This document shows, one piece after another, positions 31,310-39,214 of a stretch of 64,000 nt of DNA. The stretch covers positions 3,162,001 through 3,226,000 of the forward strand of contig NZ_CP195191.1 in the NCBI RefSeq assembly GCF_051200875.1. Reading direction: 5' to 3'. Each line of letters begins with the position of its first letter. The stretch's first letter is position 1. Both the position numbers and the translations under genes were made by a program. This stretch comes from Pseudotabrizicola sp051200875. GTDB lineage: Bacteria; Pseudomonadota; Alphaproteobacteria; Rhodobacterales; Rhodobacteraceae. Below the pieces are notes generated by a model that was given only the letters and a program-made list of their open reading frames with translations, was not told the DNA's origin and searched no databases.

Positions 31310-33298
31310 ATGACCAAGACGTTTCTTACATTTCTTGTTTCAATGCCTTTGGCTCTGTCTGCTCCGATGGTGCGGGCAGAGACCGGCCAAGGGGCGTCAG
31401 GCGAGGTGCGGGCGGTTCTGGTCGGAATTGCGGACTACCTGCATCTGGATGCCGATCTTCAGGGGCCAACGGCGGATGTTGTCTTGATGGCGGAAACGCT
31501 GATGGCGCGGGGGGTGCCTGCATCGTCGATCACCGCCTTGGCCAGTGATGCGGTGCTGCCTGCGGGTGTAAATCTGGCGGGTGCGCCGCTGCGGGCGGAT
31601 ATTCTTGCGGCATTGGAGGCCGTGTCACAGGCGAGTGCCGAGGGCGATACGGTTCTGTTCTATTTCTCGGGCCACGGTTCACAAGCGCCGGATTTGAACG
31701 GCGATGAGGGAGGTGGCTATGATGAGATTTTGCTGCCCGCCGATGCCGACAAATGGAAAGGGCAGGTTGGGTCGGTTGAGAATGCCTTGGTCGATGATGA
31801 GCTTGCCGATTGGGCGCAGCCTTTGTTGGCCAAGGGCGTGAAGATTGTGGGCATCGTTGATGCCTGCCATTCGGCGACAGGTCTTCGGGCCATAGGGGGC
31901 GAAGGGCGCGCACGCTGGGTGCCGCCCGAGGCGCTGGGCCTTCCAGAGCCGACAGAAGAGGCCAGCGACGCTGCTGGTGTGGCAGAGCCGATGGAGGGCG
32001 AGTTCGTTTTCCTGTACTCCAGCCAGTCGGACCAGCGATCCTTTGAATATCCCAGCGCCGATGGATCGGTGTGGCATGGGGAATTTACGCTGCGTTTGGC
32101 CGAAGTGTTGGCCGAGGCCCCAGCGGCCAGTTGGGCGCAGGTTCTGGCGGCGGTGACGGACACCATGGCCCAAGGAACCGCGCGTCAGCAGCCCGAGGCG
32201 GAAGGCCCCTTGTTGGATGCGCCTGTGTTTGGCGAAGGCCGTGTTGCCGGGCGGGCAGAAGTGAGTGCTGGCAAGGTTCAGGCGGGCTTTCTGGATGGGA
32301 TCGAGGCCGGGGCCGAGTTGGGATTTTATGCCGTGGCCGCTGGCGGTGAGCTGTTGGGCAGGTCTTTCGTGAAAAGCGCAGAGGCGCGAACGGCTGTTGT
32401 TGAGGAAATTCCCGCGGGGGCGGCTTGGGCGGAGATGATTGCCGCGGCGCCGCCCAAGGCCCTGACACTGGCGGCCCCGATCCGGTTGAACGAGGCTGAC
32501 GGCTTTGACTATGCGCCTTGGCTTGCGGCCCTGCCTGCCCCCGGATTGCGGCCTGATGTGGCCCCGATTTTGACCGAAGGTGTGGTGGCCTTGGCCGGGC
32601 CGGATGCCGTGTTGGACCCGGAAGGTCCGGGGTCCAGCCCGCGCATCCGGCCCGAGCCGACCGAGACCGAAGCGGAAGCCGTGGCGCGGATGCTGGATCA
32701 GGTTGGCCACGGGTTGCGGTTGAAGAAGCTGTTGCTGTCGGGGGGCGGCACGTCGCGCACCCTGACCTCTCGGCCCGTGCTGGAGGTCGGGATTGAAAAG
32801 CGGGTGGCCGCGGTGGTGGGAGAAGGCTGCTCGGATGCGGGCGAGGGGGTGGATTTCGACGGCTCTGCCGCGCCCTGCGATCAGCTGTGGCTTTCGGTCA
32901 AGAACAGCTCGGGCAAGGATCAGGATGTGACGGTGCTGTACCTGTCTGCCGATTACACGGTTTCGGCGATCTGGCCGCGGCGGGGGCTGTCAAATCGGTT
33001 GGCGCATGGCGAAAGCATGAAGGCCGGGATGCAGATTGCGCCAGACAGTTTTCCTGCGGTTGAGGAGATCTGGGTGGTGGCCGTGCCGGTCGAAGAGGAT
33101 GGTCCGCGGACGGATCTGACGGTGCTGGCTACGCCGCTTTCTACGCGGGACGTGAAAGCCGGGGCGAAAGACTCCTTGGTCAACTGGATTGACCGCCAAA
33201 TGATTGATGAAAACGAAGGAACAAGGGGCTTTGCGCCCAAGCCTTCGCCATTTAACCTGATCCGCAAGACGGTGCGGATAAACCGTTCTGATGGCTGA
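31310..33298 (+). CDS. secreted caspase-family (C14, metacaspase-like) protein 2
   Basis: This 662-residue paralogue of the 23.5 kb caspase has a signal peptide (about 1-23, V-R-A-E) and a caspase domain (about 30-340). The dyad is H122 in F-S-G-H-G-S-Q and C186 in V-D-A-C-H-S. The same block G-x-V-G-S-V-E-N-A-L-V-D-D-E follows the catalytic His in both proteins. A DUF4384-like C-terminal domain (about 530-610, T-V-L-Y-L-S-A-D-Y) is present. The last 40 residues are basic. It is transcribed opposite to caspase 1, between the patatin and the trypsin-like gene. Confidence 0.9.
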   Translation: MTKTFLTFLVSMPLALSAPMVRAETGQGASGEVRAVLVGIADYLHLDADLQGPTADVVLMAETLMARGVPASSITALASDAVLPAGVNLAGAPLRADILAALEAVSQASAEGDTVLFYFSGHGSQAPDLNGDEGGGYDEILLPADADKWKGQVGSVENALVDDELADWAQPLLAKGVKIVGIVDACHSATGLRAIGGEGRARWVPPEALGLPEPTEEASDAAGVAEPMEGEFVFLYSSQSDQRSFEYPSADGSVWHGEFTLRLAEVLAEAPAASWAQVLAAVTDTMAQGTARQQPEAEGPLLDAPVFGEGRVAGRAEVSAGKVQAGFLDGIEAGAELGFYAVAAGGELLGRSFVKSAEARTAVVEEIPAGAAWAEMIAAAPPKALTLAAPIRLNEADGFDYAPWLAALPAPGLRPDVAPILTEGVVALAGPDAVLDPEGPGSSPRIRPEPTETEAEAVARMLDQVGHGLRLKKLLLSGGGTSRTLTSRPVLEVGIEKRVAAVVGEGCSDAGEGVDFDGSAAPCDQLWLSVKNSSGKDQDVTVLYLSADYTVSAIWPRRGLSNRLAHGESMKAGMQIAPDSFPAVEEIWVVAVPVEEDGPRTDLTVLATPLSTRDVKAGAKDSLVNWIDRQMIDENEGTRGFAPKPSPFNLIRKTVRINRSDG

Positions 33299-33333
33299 TT
33301 TTTGAAATATGCCCAATGCATAGGGAGACAGAT

Positions 33334-34374
33334 ATGAAGACATTGATTGCGTGCCTTTCTCTGCCGCTTTTCGCCTCGGTGGCGATGGCGCAGGACAAGC
33401 CAGATTTTGGCGCGGGCGGTGCCGGGGCTTCGCCCTTTGCCTATGCCCAATCGGGCAAGAAGGCCGAACATATGAAAGCCGCGACGGAAGCGGGTGGCGG
33501 CAAGGTGATTGGTGGGCAAGAGGCGGCCGATGGTGCTTGGCCGTGGCAGGTCGCGCTGATGATCAACGGGGCACCGCAAACGCCCGAAGGGCAGTTCTGT
33601 GGCGGGTCGATGGTGCTGGACCGTTGGGTTCTGACGGCGGCCCATTGCGTGCATATGGAGGACGATCAGGGCTGGTTCGACCTTGCGCCGCAGCAGATCA
33701 ATATCTTTGTCGGCTCTAATACCCTGGCTCCGGGTCAGGGGGATCTGGTGCAGGTTGAAAAGATCATCAAGCATCCGAATTATGTCGGGTGGGAGTTTGA
33801 CCATGACATTGCTCTGATCAAGTTGGCGCGGGCGCCGAAGGCCCGCTATTCGACGATCAAGGTGCCGGATCAACAGTTTGGCGATATGCTGGACCAACCT
33901 GGCGTGACCACGATCGTCACCGGCTGGGGGCTGACGGATGGCGGTGGCCGCCCGGAAACACTGCGGCAGGCCGAGATCCAGATGCTGGACCGCGATCTGT
34001 GCAATCAGGCCATGCTGGAGGCCCGGGCCGAAGAGGCCGTGAAGGGCTTTGGCTATGCGGTGGGCGCGTTCGGGATCAAGGAAGACGATGCCTATGCGCT
34101 GTGGGATCAACTGGTCGCCAAGGCGCCGATCCCGATGAGCGGCAATATGTTGTGTTCGGGCACCTACGAGGGTGGCAAGACGGCCTGCTCGGGTGACTCG
34201 GGTGGCCCCTTGGTCGTGCCGCTGACCGATGGCAGCTATATTCAGGCGGGTGTCGTGTCTTGGGGTCTGGCTGCGGCGAATGGGCAGGGTTGCGAGGAAA
34301 CCGCGCTGTTCTCGGCCTATACCCGCATCTCGAACTTCCTGCCTTGGCTGGAACAGACGATTGGCCAGAACTGA
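33334..34374 (+). CDS. secreted chymotrypsin-fold (S1A) serine protease zymogen
   Basis: This 346-residue protease has a signal peptide (about 1-20) and a pro-region. K57-V-I-G-G marks the activation site that releases the new N-terminus. The triad is H104 (T-A-A-H-C), D158 (D-H-D-I-A-L) and S289 (C-S-G-D-S-G-G-P). Eukaryote-like S1A proteases of this kind are sporadic in bacteria. The residue equivalent to trypsin Asp189 is Thr283 in the G-G-K-T-A-C stretch, so it should not prefer Arg/Lys. Activation after Lys57 therefore probably needs another protease; a metacaspase neighbour is an obvious candidate. Last gene before a terminator. Confidence 0.93.
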   Translation: MKTLIACLSLPLFASVAMAQDKPDFGAGGAGASPFAYAQSGKKAEHMKAATEAGGGKVIGGQEAADGAWPWQVALMINGAPQTPEGQFCGGSMVLDRWVLTAAHCVHMEDDQGWFDLAPQQINIFVGSNTLAPGQGDLVQVEKIIKHPNYVGWEFDHDIALIKLARAPKARYSTIKVPDQQFGDMLDQPGVTTIVTGWGLTDGGGRPETLRQAEIQMLDRDLCNQAMLEARAEEAVKGFGYAVGAFGIKEDDAYALWDQLVAKAPIPMSGNMLCSGTYEGGKTACSGDSGGPLVVPLTDGSYIQAGVVSWGLAAANGQGCEETALFSAYTRISNFLPWLEQTIGQN

Positions 34375-34426
34375 TCCGGGTTTCGGGTCGGGTTTGGCTT
34401 GACCGTTAGACAGTGGATTTCACACG

Positions 34427-34454
34427 GACCCGCTCGGCATCGAGCGGGTCTTTT
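34427..34454 (+). terminator. intrinsic terminator after the S1A protease
   Basis: A perfect 10-bp stem gacccgctcg / cgagcgggtc (34427-34436, 34441-34450; loop gcat) is followed by tttt. It closes the plus-strand series that starts at 26337. Confidence 0.85.
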
Positions 34455-34495
34455 GGTTTGCCAATGGTTTGCCGAAAGGGGCGGGCTGCACCATG

Positions 34496-34521
34496 TTAAA
34501 CTGGGCTTAACTTGGCATTAA
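34496..34521 (+). promoter_or_regulatory. three phased TTAA boxes, tandem CtrA-like sites
   Basis: TTAA occurs at 34496, 34507 and 34518, each pair separated by exactly 7 bases, giving two overlapping matches to the CtrA consensus TTAA-N7-TTAA. The set lies 27 bases before the start codon of the small lipoprotein gene. CtrA is the conserved alphaproteobacterial response regulator; in Rhodobacterales it governs motility, gene transfer agent and quorum-linked genes. Placement close to the start could mean either activation or repression. Confidence 0.55.
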
Positions 34522-34547
34522 CCACGGTGCGGCAACGTTGGCGGATG

Positions 34548-34841
34548 ATGCGAAGTCTGACCCCCGTTTTCCTTTTGTTGTTGGCTGCCTGCGGCGCGCA
34601 ACAGTCCGCTCAGATGATTGGTGCCAGCCGAACCGATGTGGTTCGGAACGGGCGCAGCTATGCGGTGTTCCAGAAAGAAAACAGGGTCGAGGTGATCCGT
34701 CTGGGCTATGCCCGCAATGGCGAGCATCAGGGTATTCGGGCGACGATGATTGGCCTGATCCCCGAGGTAACGGGGTGCAAACTGGTGGAAAGCAGTCTGC
34801 AAGGCGACAGTGGCGTCATGCGGGGGTTGTTGCGGTGCTAG
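34548..34841 (+). CDS. small lipoprotein of unknown function
   Basis: This 97-residue protein has a lipoprotein signal peptide (L-L-L-A-A-C at about 14) and a short alpha/beta body containing three Cys, including a paired C-K-L at about 77 and a C-terminal Cys as last residue. I do not recognise a family. The ATG at 34548 is used; a preceding in-frame ATG at 34545 is equally possible. The upstream phased TTAA boxes suggest CtrA control, so it may be cell-cycle or motility linked rather than part of the hydrolase island. Confidence 0.7.
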   Translation: MRSLTPVFLLLLAACGAQQSAQMIGASRTDVVRNGRSYAVFQKENRVEVIRLGYARNGEHQGIRATMIGLIPEVTGCKLVESSLQGDSGVMRGLLRC

Positions 34842-34844
34842 TGG

Positions 34845-34882
34845 CGCAAAAGAAAACAGGCGACGGGTTCCCCCATCGCCTG
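34845..34882 (-). terminator. intrinsic terminator downstream of secreted protein 2
   Basis: A stem caggcga / tcgcctg (34857-34863, 34876-34882) is followed on the minus strand by ttttcttttg. The same T-tract pattern is found after mscL, so it looks like a recurring local terminator type. It lies 20 bases after the minus-strand gene ending at 34903. Confidence 0.7.
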
Positions 34883-34902
34883 CGGGACGCCTGTGCCCAA
34901 GC

Positions 34903-35838
34903 TCAGTTGGTCAAAAGCGCGTAATTGGTGGTCGTTGTGCCGGCATTGATAACAAGCGCATAGAAATAGGCATCGGTGTAGGGGGTGAAGTTGCAGAGGG
35001 CGACCCCAAGTTCATCTGTATCGACGCAAATTTCATTACCGCGATCATCCATCACGACCAGACCCAAAAGCGACGACCCGTCCCCGATCAGGGCCAGTTC
35101 CGCGCCGTCGCGGGCGGCGAAGGGGATTTCCCAGATATCCGTCATATCACTGGGGATGCCCGCGAGGTATTGCATTGCGCCGCCAATGCGGCCTCGCGCG
35201 CCTTCGGCCTCGGCATCGGAAATGAGCCCCAACAAGACCTCGTCATCCTTGGCCAGTTCGCGCGCGCTGGCCAGCATGGTTGCGGCATCTGCGATAGCGG
35301 GGCCGGTCGCCTCGGCCGAGGCTGTGCTGGTATTGGCAGCAAGCGAGATGCGGCGGACGGGGCGCCCGTTGACGTCATCCGGCGATCCCAGAAGCGCGGG
35401 CAGATCAAGGTCTTCTTCGTCATTCATGATCGGAGCAGGCGCTGCGGGAGCGGCGCCGGCCGCCTTGCGCTTTGCCATGACCGTCTGTGCGGCTGAATTG
35501 ATTTCGGGTTCGTTTGCTTGCGGCGCCGGAGCGCCGCCTAACGGCGATTTCTTCGACCGGCCCAAAGGAACCTGACCCAAAGCGGCGCCATCGACGGAGG
35601 CGGGATCAATTGGTTCTGCCGTTTGCGGCTGGATCGTGACGCCAGCTGCAATTCTGGCGGCTGACAGAACGGTCAGCGCGTCGCCTTGTTTCAGGCCAAG
35701 CTGGTAGACCTGCTGCGCCAAAGCAAAGGTCGAAGCAGCATTTTCTGATGTGTCCTGCGCCATCAGGACGGAGGGCGATGCCAGAAGGCACAGTGTCAAA
35801 GTCAGTGATGAAGATTTGAAGGATGCCGAAAAGCTCAT
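34903..35838 (-). CDS. secreted protein 2 of the C-X10-C / YxLLTN family
   Basis: This 311-residue exported protein (signal peptide about 1-27, L-M-A-Q) is the longest of three related proteins here. It has the N-terminal helix motif (V-Y-Q-L-G-L-K-Q-G-D-A-L-T-V-L-S-A-A), a long Ala/Pro-rich low-complexity insert (about 70-150), a helix R-E-L-A-K-D-D-E, the block E-G-A-R-G-R-I-G-G-A-M-Q, and a beta-rich domain with I-C-V-D ... A-L-C-N-F (C-X10-C). It ends N-Y-A-L-L-T-N. It is transcribed opposite to the protease series and beside secreted protein 3. Confidence 0.8.
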   Translation of the reverse strand: MSFSASFKSSSLTLTLCLLASPSVLMAQDTSENAASTFALAQQVYQLGLKQGDALTVLSAARIAAGVTIQPQTAEPIDPASVDGAALGQVPLGRSKKSPLGGAPAPQANEPEINSAAQTVMAKRKAAGAAPAAPAPIMNDEEDLDLPALLGSPDDVNGRPVRRISLAANTSTASAEATGPAIADAATMLASARELAKDDEVLLGLISDAEAEGARGRIGGAMQYLAGIPSDMTDIWEIPFAARDGAELALIGDGSSLLGLVVMDDRGNEICVDTDELGVALCNFTPYTDAYFYALVINAGTTTTNYALLTN

Positions 35839-35932
35839 CTCATTGGTTCCCTTAAATGGAGATGCTTTGACAAAATCCGGGGAAAATAGGCGAACTCGTC
35901 CGAGGAACAAGGCACGCTGGCAGTCATTCAAT

Positions 35933-36622
35933 TCAGTTCGTCAGAAGGTAATAGCTGTTCTTTTCCTCCCCTTTGTTCTGGACCGTGACATAGAAATAGC
36001 CGTTCTCGGCGGGAACGAAGTCACACATCATCTTATCCGAGGCCGAAAGGTCGACGCAGATGGTGTGGCCGTTGGCATCCGCGATTTGGACATCCAGATT
36101 GCTGTCGCCATCGCCGATGATTGCGATTTCGGATTGTGCGCTGCCGTAGAAGGGAACCTCCCAGACATCGGTCAAACCGCCGGGCAGGCGGGACAGTCTT
36201 TGGATGGCGCCACCGACGCGGCCGCGTGTGCCTTCAACTTCGGCATCGTCGATGAGCGATAAAAGCAGGTCATCCTCGCCAGCCAGAATCTTGGCTTGGT
36301 TCAGCATGTCGGCCACAGAGGGCGGCGCTGAGTCCTGCGCGTCTGCGTTGGCCGTTTCCTGAGCGGTCCCGGTGGTTTCCTTTTTCAGCTCGCCGCCTTC
36401 CTGAAGTGCGACCGAACCTGCAAGACGTGCGGCTGTCAAAACGGTCAGGGCGTCCTTGTTGGCCAGTCCAATCTGGTAAAGGTCTTGCGCTATGGCAAAG
36501 ATGCGCGCGCCGCCCGGTGCAGCACCACCTTGTGACAGGATGTTAGGGCCGTTGGTGTCTGCCAAGCCCGAGATGGGCGCGGCAAGTGCGGCAGACAGGC
36601 AAAGGGTAGAGAGCAAGCGCAT
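35933..36622 (-). CDS. secreted protein 3 of the C-X10-C / YxLLTN family
   Basis: This 229-residue exported protein (signal peptide about 1-22) shares with secreted protein 2 the motifs L-Y-Q-I-G-L-A-N-K-D-A-L-T-V-L-T-A-A, E-G-T-R-G-R-V-G-G-A-I-Q, T-D-V-W-E-V-P-F and I-I-G-D-G-D-S. The C-X10-C pair is I-C-V-D ... M-M-C-D-F, and it ends S-Y-Y-L-L-T-N. It lacks the long low-complexity insert of protein 2. It is adjacent to protein 2 (gap about 95 bases), consistent with a tandem duplication. Function unknown; association with the caspases is by location and by shared architecture with protein 1. Confidence 0.8.
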   Translation of the reverse strand: MRLLSTLCLSAALAAPISGLADTNGPNILSQGGAAPGGARIFAIAQDLYQIGLANKDALTVLTAARLAGSVALQEGGELKKETTGTAQETANADAQDSAPPSVADMLNQAKILAGEDDLLLSLIDDAEVEGTRGRVGGAIQRLSRLPGGLTDVWEVPFYGSAQSEIAIIGDGDSNLDVQIADANGHTICVDLSASDKMMCDFVPAENGYFYVTVQNKGEEKNSYYLLTN

Positions 36623-36783
36623 ACGAACGGACCTAACCAAGAGTGCAAAAGAAGATGGGGCAGTCTGCCATTTGGAGGTCAGCTTGGAAAGCGGGCAGGG
36701 TGTGACGAATGTTGTCATCTGGCGGAAGTTTGCACTGCGGCGGGAAATCGGGTTTGGTGCGCGGGCAGAGAAGGACGAAGACG

Positions 36784-37938
36784 ATGGACAGCCGCGCGAT
36801 TCTGGAACGATTGATTGCCTTTGATACGGTCAGCTCAAACCCGAACCGTGCGTTGATGGATTGGGTTCAGACCTATCTGGCGCAGGCAGGGATTGAGGCG
36901 GTGCTGATCCCCGATGCCAGTGGCGGCAAGGCAAACCTTTACGCCACGGTGGGGCCAAAGGACCGGGGCGGTGTCATGTTGTCTGGCCACACCGATGTGG
37001 TGCCTGTCGAGGGGCAGGACTGGACGGTTCCGCCCTTCAAGCTGACCGCCAAGGATGGTCGTCTGTATGGCCGGGGCACGACGGACATGAAGGGCTTTTG
37101 TGCAGCGGCCATTGCGGCGCTTGTTGCGGCCTCGAAACGCGATCTGAAAACGCCGCTGCATCTGGCCCTGTCCTATGATGAAGAGATTGGCTGCATGGGG
37201 GTGCGGTCTTTGGTGGCGATGCTGAAGGATGCGCCGGTTCGGCCGGCCCTGTGCATTGTGGGCGAACCCACGAATATGGCCGTGGCCACGGGGCATAAGG
37301 GCAAGACCGCCTTGCGTGCGACGTGCCAAGGTCGCGAGGGGCATTCCGCGCTTGCCCCCTTGGCGCTGAACGCGTTGCATCTGGCGGCGGATTTCATCGG
37401 CGTGATCCGTGCGGAACAGGCCTCTATTGCCGCAAGCGGGCGGCGCGATGGCGATTATGACGTGCCCTATACCACCGTCCATGCGGGTGTGATGCGGGGC
37501 GGCGTTCAGGTGAATATTGTGCCCAATCAGGCAGTGATCGACTTTGAGATCCGCGCCTTGGCCGAAGATGACCCGAACGAGATCATTGCCCGTCTGCGCG
37601 ATGCGGCAGAGGCGATTGTGGCCCCGCTGCGCGCGGAATTTCCCGAAGCGGCGATCCGCATTGAGCGGTTGTGGGATTACCCGGGCCTTGGCACGCCTTC
37701 CAACGCCGAGGTCGTGAACTTTGTCAAAGGCCTGACCGGGGCGAATGGGACGATCAAGGTGGCGTTTGGAACTGAGGGCGGGCTGTTCTCGCAGCATCTG
37801 GGGATTCCGACAGTTATCTGCGGACCGGGCAGCATGGCGCAGGGCCACAAGCCAGATGAGTTTGTCAGCGAAGAACAGATGGCGCGGTGTGAGGCGATGC
37901 TGCAGGCCTTGGTGGATCGTTTGGAGGCCGGGATCTGA
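36784..37938 (+). CDS. argE: acetylornithine deacetylase
   Basis: ArgE is a zinc M20-family deacetylase releasing acetate from N-acetylornithine in arginine synthesis. The 384-residue protein has S-G-H-T-D-V-V-P-V-E, G-R-G-T-T-D-M-K-G and Y-D-E-E-I-G-C-x-G, containing the metal-binding His/Asp and catalytic Glu. The dimerisation insert (about 180-290) is present. The ATG at 36784 matches the family; an upstream frame to 36709 is not conserved. The stop overlaps the next gene by one base (TGATG). Confidence 0.94.
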   Translation: MDSRAILERLIAFDTVSSNPNRALMDWVQTYLAQAGIEAVLIPDASGGKANLYATVGPKDRGGVMLSGHTDVVPVEGQDWTVPPFKLTAKDGRLYGRGTTDMKGFCAAAIAALVAASKRDLKTPLHLALSYDEEIGCMGVRSLVAMLKDAPVRPALCIVGEPTNMAVATGHKGKTALRATCQGREGHSALAPLALNALHLAADFIGVIRAEQASIAASGRRDGDYDVPYTTVHAGVMRGGVQVNIVPNQAVIDFEIRALAEDDPNEIIARLRDAAEAIVAPLRAEFPEAAIRIERLWDYPGLGTPSNAEVVNFVKGLTGANGTIKVAFGTEGGLFSQHLGIPTVICGPGSMAQGHKPDEFVSEEQMARCEAMLQALVDRLEAGI

Positions 37939-38993
37939 TGGCGTTGGAACTGAAGTCTCTTTCAGACGTCATGGCGTTGGATTTCGACGACATCATCGAC
38001 GTTCGCGCGCCTGCTGAATTTGCCGAGGATCACATCCCCGGTGCCATCAGTCTGCCGGTGCTGGATGACGCGGAACGGGCCGAGGTCGGCACGATTTACA
38101 AGCAGGTCTCGCCTTTTGATGCGCGCAAGGTAGGGGCGGCCTTGGTGGCCAAGAACGCGGCGCTGCATTTGCAGGGGCCCTTGGCAGACCGCCCCGGAAA
38201 GTGGCGGCCCTTGGTCTATTGCTGGCGTGGTGGACAGAGATCGGGGTCATTCGCGTCGATCCTGTCGCAGATCGGTTGGCGCGTCGAATTGGTGAAGGGC
38301 GGATACAAAACCTATCGCGGTTTGGTGGTCGAGGCGCTGTATGACCAGCCCGTTCCGGCGCCGGTGATTGTCTTGGACGGAAATACTGGGTCGGCGAAAA
38401 CAGATGTGCTGAAGGTGCTGCAGGCGCGCGGCGTTCAGGTCATTGATCTGGAAGGTTTGGCCAACCACCGTGGGTCTCTATTCGGGCACATGGGAGAGCA
38501 GCCGAGCCAAAAAGCCTTTGAGGGACGGCTGGCCTTTGCCTTGGCGCGGTTGGACCCCTCGCGCCCCGTCATCATCGAAGCGGAAAGCTCGAAAGTCGGG
38601 GAATGCCGGCTTCCGCCACGGCTTTGGAAAGCGATGACGGAGGCGCCGAGGATCGCCCTTGATGCCCCGAGAGACGCGCGTGCCGAGTATCTGACGCGGG
38701 CCTATGGTGATGTGGTGGACGACAAGGGCCGGCTGGAAAACGTGTTGTCGCGTCTGCGCCACGCCCATGCCGCCGAGCTGATTGAGGACTGGAAGGGGAT
38801 GGTCAGCAAAGGGCAGTTTGCGGCCTTGGCATCCAGTTTGATGGAGCACCATTACGACCCACGCTATGCAAAGCATCGCGCACGCATGGCTGCGCCGGTC
38901 CGGGATATTGCCGCTGATCGTCTGGATGAGGCCGGGATCGCCAAACTGGCCGATCAGGTTGCGGCAAGTGTGGCGGCGATTTTGCCAGCCTGA
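37938..38993 (+). CDS. mnmH: tRNA 2-selenouridine synthase
   Basis: MnmH (SelU/YbbB) converts 2-thiouridine to 2-selenouridine at the wobble position of certain tRNAs through a geranylated intermediate. The 351-residue protein has an N-terminal rhodanese domain (about 8-125) with the active Cys in Y-C-W-R-G-G, and a P-loop domain with D-G-N-T-G-S-A-K-T (about 147-155). It is coupled to argE by TGATG. Selenophosphate synthase is not in the window, so use of selenium here is unproven. Confidence 0.94.
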   Translation: MALELKSLSDVMALDFDDIIDVRAPAEFAEDHIPGAISLPVLDDAERAEVGTIYKQVSPFDARKVGAALVAKNAALHLQGPLADRPGKWRPLVYCWRGGQRSGSFASILSQIGWRVELVKGGYKTYRGLVVEALYDQPVPAPVIVLDGNTGSAKTDVLKVLQARGVQVIDLEGLANHRGSLFGHMGEQPSQKAFEGRLAFALARLDPSRPVIIEAESSKVGECRLPPRLWKAMTEAPRIALDAPRDARAEYLTRAYGDVVDDKGRLENVLSRLRHAHAAELIEDWKGMVSKGQFAALASSLMEHHYDPRYAKHRARMAAPVRDIAADRLDEAGIAKLADQVAASVAAILPA

Positions 38994-39019
38994 CCGCGGA
39001 GTGGTTTTGGCCCGCCGGC

Positions 39020-39214
39020 CTATTCCAGTTCGCGGGCTTCAGACACCAGCATCACCGGAATGCCGCCCCGAATGGGGAAGGCAAGGTGCGCGGCCTTTGA
39101 GACCAGTTCCTGACGTTCGGCATCGTAGCTGAGAACCGCATGAGTCACCGGGCAGATCAGGCTTTCCAGCATCCGCGGGTCAAAGTGGGTCGTGTCGGAA
39201 TTTTGGTCATTCAT
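39020..39214 (-). CDS. Trm112-like protein
   Basis: This 64-residue protein has the Trm112 core M-L-E-S-L-I-C-P-V-T-H and A-F-P-I-R-x-G-I-P-V-M. In eukaryotes Trm112 activates methyltransferases; bacterial members are uncharacterised small zinc-ribbon-like proteins. Only one Cys plus one His is obvious here, so a full zinc site is uncertain. Its start overlaps the LON-domain gene stop by 4 bases. Confidence 0.9.
   Translation of the reverse strand: MNDQNSDTTHFDPRMLESLICPVTHAVLSYDAERQELVSKAAHLAFPIRGGIPVMLVSEARELE

Noticed and set aside
34375..34495. possible tRNA gene near the terminator
   Set aside because: The only strong stem is the terminator hairpin; no cloverleaf or TpsiC-like arm was found.
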